A DNA stretch of 24,012 bases. Origin: CAYMYN01 sp964394665. GTDB lineage: Bacteria; Planctomycetota; UBA1135; GCA-002686595. Positions 14,430 to 20,762 of this stretch are shown here, in pieces (the stretch's first letter is position 1; every line of letters begins with the position of its first letter). The translations under genes and the position numbers were made by a program. The stretch is taken from assembly GCA_964394665.1 (NCBI GenBank), contig CAYMYN010000049.1, forward strand, positions 1-24,012, written 5' to 3'. Below the pieces are notes generated by a model. It had not been told where the DNA came from and did not search any database. It worked only from the letters and a program-made list of their open reading frames with translations.

Positions 14430-16049
14430 TCAGCGGCGTTCGGCGGGGGCGCGTGGTGCGCGGGTCGGCTCCGCCTCCGAGCCCAGGAGCAAGGCCGCGA
14501 GAGCGTCGAGCTCTAGGGGCGAGGGCACCCGTGCGTCGGCGGGGTCGAGCACCACCCGGCCGAAACGCACGCGTCGGGCGGCCTCGCGGGCGAGCCACAG
14601 CCGTCCTCCGCGCGAAGCCAGGACTTCGCCCCGCAGGCGTTCGCGCTCGACCGCCGCGGCCTCGAGCAGGAGATCGGCCTCGACCAAGCGTGCGTCGTGC
14701 CGCAGTTCGGCGGCGTCGCGCACCTCGCGCGCGCGGCGCTCGCCGGCACGTCGCAGGGCCGACACCTGGGAGGCATGCTCGCGGCGAGCCTCCTCGAGCT
14801 CGCCCTGGGCCGCGGCCCGGAGGATCCCCAGCTCCTGCTCCAGGGCCTGCTCCACCTCGCGTTGGTCGAGGACCAGGCGCGCGAGCTCCTGCTCCCCCAC
14901 CCGATGCAGGTCCTCGAACTCGAGCCCCAGGCTCGCCGTCAACTCGGCCTCCTCCCGCGCCAGCTCGTCCTCCAATTCGCGCTTGCGCTGCGCCAGCTCC
15001 GCCAGGGCGAGCTGCTCCTCGTTGTGGCGCGCCTGGGCGTGGAGCTCGTCGAGCTGCGCCGCTCGCACCGCGCGCTCCGCCTCCAGCTCGCGCGCCAAGC
15101 CTTGGTTGCGGGCCGCCTGCAGCTCGATCTCCTCCCGCGCCGCGCGTTGGGCCGCGTCGTAGGCGCGCGTCAGCCGGGTCAACAGAGCGCTGTGGTCGCG
15201 GGCGACCGCGTGCGCCACGAACTGGTTCTCGAGCTGGCGCGCCGCCAGACCATCGAGGACCTCCTGGGTCAGCACGCTCTGACTGCGCAGTTGCTGCTCC
15301 TGCTGGGTCTTCTCGTAGGTCGGCGGGAACTCCACCGCCCGGATCCAGACACCGAGGGCCTCGACGTGCAGCGGCGCCAGGGCGTCCGCGAGGCGCGCCA
15401 GGGCCCCGTCGCACACGCTGCGCCGCGCGGCGGGATCGTGGAACTCGTCCGAGGCGAGGCGCGCGAACTCCTGGGTCAGGACCTTCTCGATGGTCGTCGC
15501 GACCTGCCGCGGGTAGGTTCCGCGCGCCCCGTCCGCCACCAGGCGATGGGCCGATCCGGGGCGGATGCGGTAGGGAACGCCGGCCCACACGGTCGCGGCG
15601 TTGCCCTCGCGCGTGCGCACCTCGAGCGGCGGACGCGTGCCGCCGTCGTCCGGCGGCGCGAAGGTCTCGACGCGCGTGCGGCCGTCGAGGCGCTGCCAGC
15701 GGACGCGGCCGGGCCAGCTCACGAAGAGCGCGGGGCCGGGGTGGTCGAGCGCCTCGACGCCGCGACTCGAGCCCCACTCGCGTTGGCGCACGCCGATCTC
15801 GCCCGGCTCGATGCGCACGAGACAGAAGGCCTCGAAGGCCAGGGCGAGCGCCACGAGCAGGGCCGCCGGGACGGCGACGCGCAGGGCCCGGCGCGATGCG
15901 GACTGGAGACCGCGCACCAGGCGGCTCGAGCGCAGGGAGCCGAGGGCCCCGGGCAGCGCGAGCAGGGCGCGGGCCCCGGCGCGACGGACGCGGGCGATGC
16001 CGCGCAGCAGAGCGAAGGCGGCGCGGCGCAGGAGCGGGCGGAAGTCCAT
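14430..16049 (-). CDS. SPFH/band-7 membrane protein with long coiled coil (second of pair)
   Basis: 539 residues from ATG 16049. A basic N-terminal region (1-57) precedes one membrane segment (about 58-76, VAVPAALLVALALAFEAF). The SPFH domain follows: LVRIEPGEIGVRQREWGSS, a GPALFVSWPGRVRWQRLDGR strand pair, VWAGVPYRIRPGSAHRLV and VWIRAVEFPPTYEKT. From about 280 to 490 there is a nearly continuous Glu/Leu/Arg/Ala coiled coil. The C-terminus is a small mixed domain ending Arg-rich. SPFH proteins (stomatin, prohibitin, flotillin, HflK/C) form large membrane-bound rings or cages that organise lipids or hold proteases such as FtsH. It lies 36 bases after the other SPFH gene on the same strand, an HflK/HflC-like arrangement, but its coiled coil is much longer than in HflC. 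No FtsH or NfeD gene is beside it. Confidence 0.88.
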   Translation of the reverse strand: MDFRPLLRRAAFALLRGIARVRRAGARALLALPGALGSLRSSRLVRGLQSASRRALRVAVPAALLVALALAFEAFCLVRIEPGEIGVRQREWGSSRGVEALDHPGPALFVSWPGRVRWQRLDGRTRVETFAPPDDGGTRPPLEVRTREGNAATVWAGVPYRIRPGSAHRLVADGARGTYPRQVATTIEKVLTQEFARLASDEFHDPAARRSVCDGALARLADALAPLHVEALGVWIRAVEFPPTYEKTQQEQQLRSQSVLTQEVLDGLAARQLENQFVAHAVARDHSALLTRLTRAYDAAQRAAREEIELQAARNQGLARELEAERAVRAAQLDELHAQARHNEEQLALAELAQRKRELEDELAREEAELTASLGLEFEDLHRVGEQELARLVLDQREVEQALEQELGILRAAAQGELEEARREHASQVSALRRAGERRAREVRDAAELRHDARLVEADLLLEAAAVERERLRGEVLASRGGRLWLAREAARRVRFGRVVLDPADARVPSPLELDALAALLLGSEAEPTRAPRAPAERR

Positions 16050-16085
16050 GGCAGGAACTCGGGGGTTCGGTGGTTGGGGTGGGGC

Positions 16086-17564
16086 TCAGCGACGCGCCGC
16101 CGGACGCGCTTGCGCGGCCCCGTCGTGTTCGCGGGCCGGAGACTCGAGCTGCAACTCGACGCCGCCCAGGACCTCGACCAGCGCCGAGCGCACGCCGGCC
16201 TCGCCGCTGGTCTCGAGGGCCCGCGCCAGATCGCCGAAGGCGCGCGCCTCGCCCGCGTGTCGCGCGAGCAGGTTCTGGGCCCGGGCGCGCCGCAGGGCGT
16301 GCTCGAGATCGGCGGCCTGATCGCGGGCGGCGGCCTGGGATTCCGCCTCATCGAGCAGTCTGCGCACTTCGGCCTGGGCCGTCAGGAGCTCCGCCGCCTG
16401 GCGCGCTTGGGCCTCGCGGCGCGCGAACTCCGCTTCGCGAAGCTGGCGCTCGAGCTGGCCGGGCTTCTCGGCGAGCAAGGTCTCCGTGCTCCGCACGCGC
16501 TCATCCCGTCGGCGTCCCTGTTCGGTCGCCAACGCCGCCAGACGCCGCTGGTGTTCGGCGCGCACGGCCTCCAGGCGCGGTGCGCGACTGCGTTCCAGGG
16601 CGCCGAGCTCGGCCTCGGCGGCGGAGCGTCGCTGGGCCCAGGTCGCACGAGCGGCCTCGAGGGTCGCGGCCCGCGCGCGCTCGAGCCGCTCGAGCTCCAG
16701 CCCGCGCCCGGCGGCGAGCAACTGCTCGGCATGGCGCAGATCCTGGAGCTCCCGCGCCCACTGGTCCGAGTCCTTGGCGAGCTGCAGCTCGAGCTTGCGT
16801 TCGAAGCGGCGCTCCTCGGCGGCCTGGCCCTCGACGAGCTGCTCGGCCTCCAGCACGAGACGCCCGATCTCCTGCTCGGCCACCTTGCGCCGCTCGATGG
16901 TCTTCTCGTAGCGGTCCTCGAAGCGTGGCCGGGAGACCGCGACCTCGCGCAGGGCGATGCCGTGGGGGGCGAGCAACGCGATCAACCGTTCCTGCGCGCG
17001 CTCCACCGCGGCGCGACGGTTCTCGGGTTGGACGATCTCGCCCGCCGTGAAGCGCCCGAACTCCTCCGCCAGCACCGGACGGGCGTAGGCGTCGACGAGC
17101 GCGCCGCGGCTCCCCTCCTGCGGTCCCGTATCGGTCAACGCGCGCGCCGCGTGCGCGGCATCGATCTGGTACTGGATCACGACCGAGTCGAACCACAGGC
17201 GCGAGCCGTCGCGCGCGCGCACCACGAGGAAGGGCACGTCGTCGTCCCCAACTCGCTGTCCACCCTGCATGCGGAACTCGACCGGCGAGCGCTCGAGGGT
17301 GTGCACGGCCTGCAAGCCCGGCAGGACGAAGCGGTAGCCCGCCTGCTCGATCGGGCGCAGCTCGCCCGCGCGGTGATCGACGAGCACGCCGATGTGATCG
17401 TCGGCGACGTGCGCGACGGTCTTCAAGCGCCCCGAGCGCGAGGCCAGGAACAGGAGGACTCCCAAGGCCAGGAGCACGGCACCAAGGAGATGGACGAGCG
17501 ACACGGCGATCGAGCCGGCGCGCTGCGCTCGCCCCGCGCGACGAGGGCGGGAGAATCGGGACAT
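16086..17564 (-). CDS. SPFH/band-7 membrane protein with long coiled coil (first of pair)
   Basis: 492 residues from ATG 17564. GAGGTG lies four bases upstream and can serve as a Shine-Dalgarno sequence. One membrane segment (about 19-42, AVSLVHLLGAVLLALGVLLFL) follows a basic N-terminus. The SPFH domain starts at VADDHIGVLVDHRAGELRPI and continues with GYRFVLPGLQAVHTLERSP, VVIQYQIDAAHAARAL and the family-typical LIALLAPHGIALREVAVSRP. FEDRYEKTIERRKVAEQEIG opens a coiled coil that runs to about residue 440. Both proteins of the pair share the YEKT at the SPFH-coiled coil junction, so they look like ancient paralogues that assemble together. It probably forms a ring at the inner membrane with the next protein. 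It diverges from a C25-type protease gene across 134-143 bases. Confidence 0.88.
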   Translation of the reverse strand: MSRFSRPRRAGRAQRAGSIAVSLVHLLGAVLLALGVLLFLASRSGRLKTVAHVADDHIGVLVDHRAGELRPIEQAGYRFVLPGLQAVHTLERSPVEFRMQGGQRVGDDDVPFLVVRARDGSRLWFDSVVIQYQIDAAHAARALTDTGPQEGSRGALVDAYARPVLAEEFGRFTAGEIVQPENRRAAVERAQERLIALLAPHGIALREVAVSRPRFEDRYEKTIERRKVAEQEIGRLVLEAEQLVEGQAAEERRFERKLELQLAKDSDQWARELQDLRHAEQLLAAGRGLELERLERARAATLEAARATWAQRRSAAEAELGALERSRAPRLEAVRAEHQRRLAALATEQGRRRDERVRSTETLLAEKPGQLERQLREAEFARREAQARQAAELLTAQAEVRRLLDEAESQAAARDQAADLEHALRRARAQNLLARHAGEARAFGDLARALETSGEAGVRSALVEVLGGVELQLESPAREHDGAAQARPAARR

Positions 17565-17672
17565 GGGGCACCTCGGGGGCCGGAAGGGTCGGAGAGGCGC
17601 GCTTCAACCGCGGTCTTCGCGACGGGTTCCGCATCGAGGACGGATCCCAGCGACCAACCCACCGGAAGCGGG

Positions 17673-17700
17673 TTGACGGCGGGCCGGACGCGCGGACGAT
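17673..17700 (+). promoter_or_regulatory. Candidate promoter overlapping the start of the C25 peptidase gene
   Basis: TTGACG (17673-17678) and GACGAT (17695-17700) are 16 bases apart. The predicted start site falls at about 17707-17708, on the second ATG, which would make the transcript leaderless and favours the 17708 start. Confidence 0.35.
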
Positions 17701-17707
17701 GGGCGCC

Positions 17708-19075
17708 ATGCGGCGGCTCCCCTTCCTCCTCGCGTTCCTCGTCCCCCTGGCCTCGGCCGCACCACAGGACGGGGCCGGGGAACGTGCGACCCTCGTGATC
17801 GTCGCGCCCCTCGAGTGGTGCCCGGACCTCGAACCCTTCGTCGCCGCGCGCTCGCAGGAGTTCCGCGTCGAGCTTGCGCCCCTCGAGACCACCCTCGCGA
17901 ATGCCCCGGGAGCCGACGCGCCCGAGCGCCTCAAGCGCCACCTCTACCGAGCCTGGAAGGAGCGCGGCGCGCGCTACGTGCTGCTCGTCGGCGACGCGGA
18001 CACCTGCCCGGTGCGCTTCATGGTGCTGGACCGCGTCACCGAGGCCGCCTTCCACACCGCCTTCTATCCGAGCGATCTCTACTACGCCGACGTGGCCGAC
18101 GCGGCGGGCGAGTTCGACGACTGGAACGCCTCGCGCGAGGGGCACCACGCGCGCTACTTCGGCGAGGTGCGCGGCGAGCACCACAAGTCGGGTCCGATCG
18201 ACTTCGACCGGGTGTCCTACGTCCCGGAGCTCGCTTTCGGGCGCTGGCCCGTGTCGAGCCGCGAGGAGCTGCGCGCCGTGGCCGCCAAGACCCTGGAGTG
18301 GCGACCGATCGAGCGCGCGCCGCGCGCGCTGCTGGTGCACGCCCCCGAGTGGGTCGACGCCCGCGCGCGCCTGGGCGGGCTCGGCGAGGCCCTCGCGCGC
18401 GGCGGCTTCGAGGTGACGCGGCAGTTCTACGGCGACGTCGAGGGCGTGCCCTCGCCCGCGGGCGTGCGCGATGCGTTGCTCGGCGGCGTCGAGCTCGCCC
18501 TGCACGTGGGCCACGGCACGAACGACACCTGGCACCTGTGCCTGGGCGAGGCCGAGCGCTCGGCCCTGGCGGCGGCGCGACCGGCGGTCTTCCTCTCCGT
18601 CGGCTGCAGCACGGCGCACCTGTGCGTCGAGCCGCCCTACCAGCCCTACCTCGACGAGCACGGCCTGGTCCACGCCGGAACGAACGCCGGCCAGGTGTTC
18701 GACGCCCCGCCGCCCGCGCCCGCGCCCCTGCAGCCGGGTCGATTCAACACCACGGGGCTCGGCGAACGCCTGCTGCGCATGCCCCAGGGCGGCGCCGTGG
18801 TCTACATCGGCTGCAACACGGGCGCCCAGCCGGCGGCCCTGACCCTGATGGACGGCTTTGCGCTCGCGCTGGCGCAAGGGCGCTCGGCGCGCGTCGGCGA
18901 CGCCTGGCGGACGGCGCTGGCGCGCTACGTCGCGGAAGAGCGCTTGTTCGAGCTCGCGCCGACCGAGTCGTGGTATCCCCCGAGCATCTTCTTCCAGGGC
19001 ATGAAGTTCCTGCTCCTGGGCGACCCGACACTGCGCATCGCGCAGCCCGCGGGCGCGCCGGGGGCCGAGCGCTGA
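17708..19075 (+). CDS. Secreted peptidase C25 (gingipain-like, caspase-fold) protein
   Basis: 455 residues from ATG 17708; ATG 17699 adds three (MGA). A signal peptide, MRRLPFLLAFLVPLASAAPQ, begins the protein. The body reads as a C25/clan CD fold. An opening strand TLVIVAPLEWCPDL is followed by KERGARYVLLVGDADTCPVR and FYPSDLYYADVA, the strand pattern around the substrate pocket in gingipains. YVPELAFGRWPVSSREELRA is the typical second motif (RWPV with Ser). The catalytic dyad is probably His269 in HVGHGTNDTWH and Cys300 in SVGCSTAHL. A family-typical end follows: GGAVVYIGCNTG, then FFQGMKFLLLGDPTLRI. No C-terminal sorting domain or Ig domain is present, so it is shorter than gingipains. It is exported and may cleave after Arg or Lys, but specificity is not readable. 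It diverges from the SPFH pair and converges on panD. Confidence 0.85.
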   Translation: MRRLPFLLAFLVPLASAAPQDGAGERATLVIVAPLEWCPDLEPFVAARSQEFRVELAPLETTLANAPGADAPERLKRHLYRAWKERGARYVLLVGDADTCPVRFMVLDRVTEAAFHTAFYPSDLYYADVADAAGEFDDWNASREGHHARYFGEVRGEHHKSGPIDFDRVSYVPELAFGRWPVSSREELRAVAAKTLEWRPIERAPRALLVHAPEWVDARARLGGLGEALARGGFEVTRQFYGDVEGVPSPAGVRDALLGGVELALHVGHGTNDTWHLCLGEAERSALAAARPAVFLSVGCSTAHLCVEPPYQPYLDEHGLVHAGTNAGQVFDAPPPAPAPLQPGRFNTTGLGERLLRMPQGGAVVYIGCNTGAQPAALTLMDGFALALAQGRSARVGDAWRTALARYVAEERLFELAPTESWYPPSIFFQGMKFLLLGDPTLRIAQPAGAPGAER

Positions 19076-19097
19076 TCCGGGCTCGAAGCTTCAGCGC
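19069..19097. terminator. Inverted repeat covering both stop codons (C25 gene and panD)
   Basis: GCGCTGA (19069-19075) and TCAGCGC (19091-19097) are exact complements, 15 bases apart. Each contains the stop codon of one of the two convergent genes. It could act as a weak two-way terminator; without a T run this is uncertain. Confidence 0.4.
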
Positions 19098-19480
19098 AGC
19101 GGCACGACGCGCGGCTCGGTGACCAACTCGTAGCCCTCGCTGCGCTGCACGACGCGGTTGCGCTCGTCGCACAGCACCTTCTGGGCGCGGATCGGCTTCT
19201 CGGAGAGGCCGAAGGCCATGATCGTGATGCGGTCGCCGACCTGCACGCGACGGGCGGCCGAGCCGTTCACGATGAAGGCCGCCGAGCCGGGCGCGCCGGG
19301 CTGCACGTAGGTCTCGAAGCGTTCCCCGTTGTCGCGCACGACGACCAGCACCTTCTCGCCGGGCCACAGGTCGACCTGGTCGAGCACGTCCTGGGGGATC
19401 GTGATGCTGCCCTCGTAGCCGAGGTTGGCGTCGGTCACGGCCGCCAGATGGATCTTGGACTTGAGCTGGGTCCGGAACAT
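19091..19480 (-). CDS. panD: Aspartate 1-decarboxylase
   Basis: 129 residues from ATG 19480; the frame is open further upstream but that part is Arg/Pro-rich. PanD makes beta-alanine from L-aspartate for pantothenate and coenzyme A. It is made as a pro-enzyme that cuts itself between Gly24 and Ser25 so that Ser25 becomes the pyruvoyl group. The signature is present at the E. coli positions: Lys9 in LKSKIHLA, Gly24-Ser25 in YEGSITI, Arg54, Thr57 and Tyr58 in ERFETYV, and Asn72 in IVNGSAARR. The first strand IHLAAVTDANLGY replaces the more common HRATVTxADL, a mild change. The C-terminus extends about 10-15 residues beyond the E. coli protein and is basic. No panB or panC is beside it. A cytoplasmic tetramer is expected. 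Confidence 0.95.
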   Translation of the reverse strand: MFRTQLKSKIHLAAVTDANLGYEGSITIPQDVLDQVDLWPGEKVLVVVRDNGERFETYVQPGAPGSAAFIVNGSAARRVQVGDRITIMAFGLSEKPIRAQKVLCDERNRVVQRSEGYELVTEPRVVPLR

Positions 19481-19785
19481 GTCGCGGGGCGGCGGAGCGG
19501 GCCGGGGGCGGATCGGCCCCCGCTGGGGGGGCGGGATTGTAGGTCGGCTCCCCCGATCCTTCCACGCGTCCCGCGACTCGGTGGCCGGCGGGCAGCGGCC
19601 AGGGGCCCGGACTGGAGGCCCGCGCACCCTGCTCGGCGCGCTCGCGCGGCTCGGGTCACCCCGGAGAAGCGCCCGTCGGGTGCGGCCGGCGCGGGGGGTA
19701 TCCTGTTGCCCGGCCCCCGGGCTCCGGGCATCCTGCCCGGTCCACTCCGCCGGCGACGCGCCGCACCCCATCCCCATCGGCATCC
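19481..19785. other. 305-base divergent intergenic region, panD / HPF
   Basis: It holds the start signals of both genes. A small stem (CGGGGG ... CCCCCG, about 19504-19522) lies in the presumed panD leader. Near the HPF gene there is TATCCT (19699-19704), possibly a -10, and a GC-rich stretch that can fold around CCGGGCATCCTGCCCGG. No gene seen. Confidence 0.4.
19536..19541 (-). promoter_or_regulatory. Candidate -10 element of panD
   Basis: On the minus strand TACAAT, five of six bases of the consensus, in an otherwise G/C-only stretch. The leader to ATG 19480 would be about 50 bases. No clear -35. Confidence 0.45.
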
Positions 19786-20322
19786 ATGGAAATCCACTGG
19801 CGCAACCCCAACGCTCTCTCGCTCGAGGTTCAGCAGGCCACCGAGGCCCGGCTCGAGTCCCTCGCCGCCGGTCACACCGATCTGATCGACGTGTGGCTCG
19901 ACATCCAGAAGGATGCCCACCACAAGCAGGGCAACGACCGCGTCGCGATCCGGTGCATGGCGCGGCGGGCCGAGATCCTCGCCGAGGGCGCGGACGTCGA
20001 CGTCGAGCCGGCCCTGCGCAAGGCCCTCGACGCCTTCGAGCGCGAGGTGCGCCGCTACCGCGACAAGAACGGCACCCGGCAGGTACGGGGAGTCCCCGAG
20101 CCGCCGCACCTGGGCATCGTCGAGCAACTCTTCGCCCACGAGGGCTACGGCTTCATCGTCACGCAGGGCGGCGAACAGGTCTACTTCCACCGCAACGCGG
20201 TGCGCAACGGCCTGTCGATGGACTCGCTCGAGGTCGGCCAGTCCGTCGCGCTCAACGTCGAGCCCGGCGAGAAGGGGCCGCAGGCCACCTTCGTCGAGCC
20301 GCCGCCGCCGGGCGTGGTCTGA
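19786..20322 (+). CDS. Ribosome hibernation factor (HPF/RaiA) fused to a cold-shock domain
   Basis: 178 residues from ATG 19786. Residues 1-100 are an HPF/RaiA (ribosomal S30AE) domain: MEIHWRNPNALSLEVQQATE, the strand DLIDVWLDIQKDAHHKQGND and a long C-terminal helix PALRKALDAFEREVRRYRDK. This fold sits in the decoding channel of the 30S subunit and silences ribosomes in stationary phase. A linker (about 97-107) joins it to a cold-shock OB-fold (108-172): LGIVEQLFAHEGYGFIVTQG with the GYGFI RNP1-like strand, VYFHRNAV as RNP2-like strand, and VGQSVALNVEPGEKGPQATF at the end. The dimerising C-terminal domain of long HPF is absent, replaced by a nucleic-acid-binding domain. Such fusions occur in other bacteria, to my memory. 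It probably acts on stalled or cold-stressed ribosomes. It diverges from panD. Confidence 0.92.
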   Translation: MEIHWRNPNALSLEVQQATEARLESLAAGHTDLIDVWLDIQKDAHHKQGNDRVAIRCMARRAEILAEGADVDVEPALRKALDAFEREVRRYRDKNGTRQVRGVPEPPHLGIVEQLFAHEGYGFIVTQGGEQVYFHRNAVRNGLSMDSLEVGQSVALNVEPGEKGPQATFVEPPPPGVV

Positions 20323-20325
20323 ACC

Positions 20326-20348
20326 GAGCGCAGCGGTCGCTGGAGCTC
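20326..20348. terminator. Imperfect hairpin between the convergent HPF and coiled-coil genes
   Basis: GAGC (20326-20329) and GCTC (20345-20348) flank CAGCG-GT-CGCTG (20331-20342). It lies in the 24-base gap and touches the second stop. The very short inner loop argues for a cruciform or weak terminator only. Confidence 0.35.
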
Positions 20349-20640
20349 AGCCGCCGCTCGACGGTTTGCGCGAGAGTTCGTCGTAGGTCCTTCGCAGCTC
20401 CTTCCAGCCGGCTTCCAGGCTGCGTTTCAGGGTCGAGACCTCGCCCTCCGCTTCCTCGCGGACGCCCTCGAGCAGCGCCTTGGACTCGCGGTAGGACTTG
20501 TCGAAGGCCTTGAGGGCCTCGTCGCGCTTCTCGCGCAGCTCGAGCTTGCCCAACCCAGCCTGCAGGCGAACCTCGTCGAGCGTCGCCTGCCAGCGGTCCA
20601 ACTCGCCCTTCACTCGCCCCAACACGTCGCGCGGGTGCAT
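20347..20640 (-). CDS. Small coiled-coil protein of unknown function
   Basis: 97 residues from ATG 20640. It has the clearest ribosome binding site in the window, AGGAGG eight bases before the ATG, so expression may be high. The whole chain is helical and highly charged: GRVKGELDRWQATLDEVRLQ, GLGKLELREKRDEALKAFDK, then EGVREEAEGEVSTLKRSLEA and ELRRTYDELSRKPSSGG. A heptad-like pattern with Leu and Trp is visible. There is no signal peptide or membrane segment. It resembles small apolipoprotein- or phasin-like helical proteins, but I cannot name a family. It follows the radical SAM gene on the same strand after 122 bases and a hairpin, so it may have its own promoter. Confidence 0.75.
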   Translation of the reverse strand: MHPRDVLGRVKGELDRWQATLDEVRLQAGLGKLELREKRDEALKAFDKSYRESKALLEGVREEAEGEVSTLKRSLEAGWKELRRTYDELSRKPSSGG

Positions 20641-20706
20641 CGTTCGATCCTCCTCATGGATTCCCTTCGGCGCGGCGCCGACGCGGCGTCGCGCGTCCCC
20701 ATCCTG

Positions 20707-20740
20707 CCCGATCGGGGCGCCGACGCGCAGCCCCGACGGG
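20707..20740 (-). terminator. Hairpin between the radical SAM gene and the small coiled-coil gene
   Basis: CCCGATCGGGGC (20707-20718) pairs with GCCCCGACGGG (20730-20740): 11 pairs and a one-base bulge, loop of 11. On the minus strand it follows the radical SAM stop by 22 bases. It probably reduces read-through into the small gene; no T run. Confidence 0.5.
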
Positions 20741-20762
20741 CCGAATCCTGACCGCCTGGCGA

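Noticed and set aside
17565..17698. A hidden small gene between the SPFH pair and the peptidase
   Set aside because: No frame with a start, codon bias or structure; the space is fully accounted for as a divergent promoter region.
14198..17798. Very long open frames on the plus strand, antisense to both SPFH genes, about 950 and 1033 codons
   Set aside because: They are the usual mirror of very GC-rich coding DNA. Their products are Arg/Ala/Pro/Gly-rich without domains, while the minus-strand frames have clear SPFH and coiled-coil sequence.
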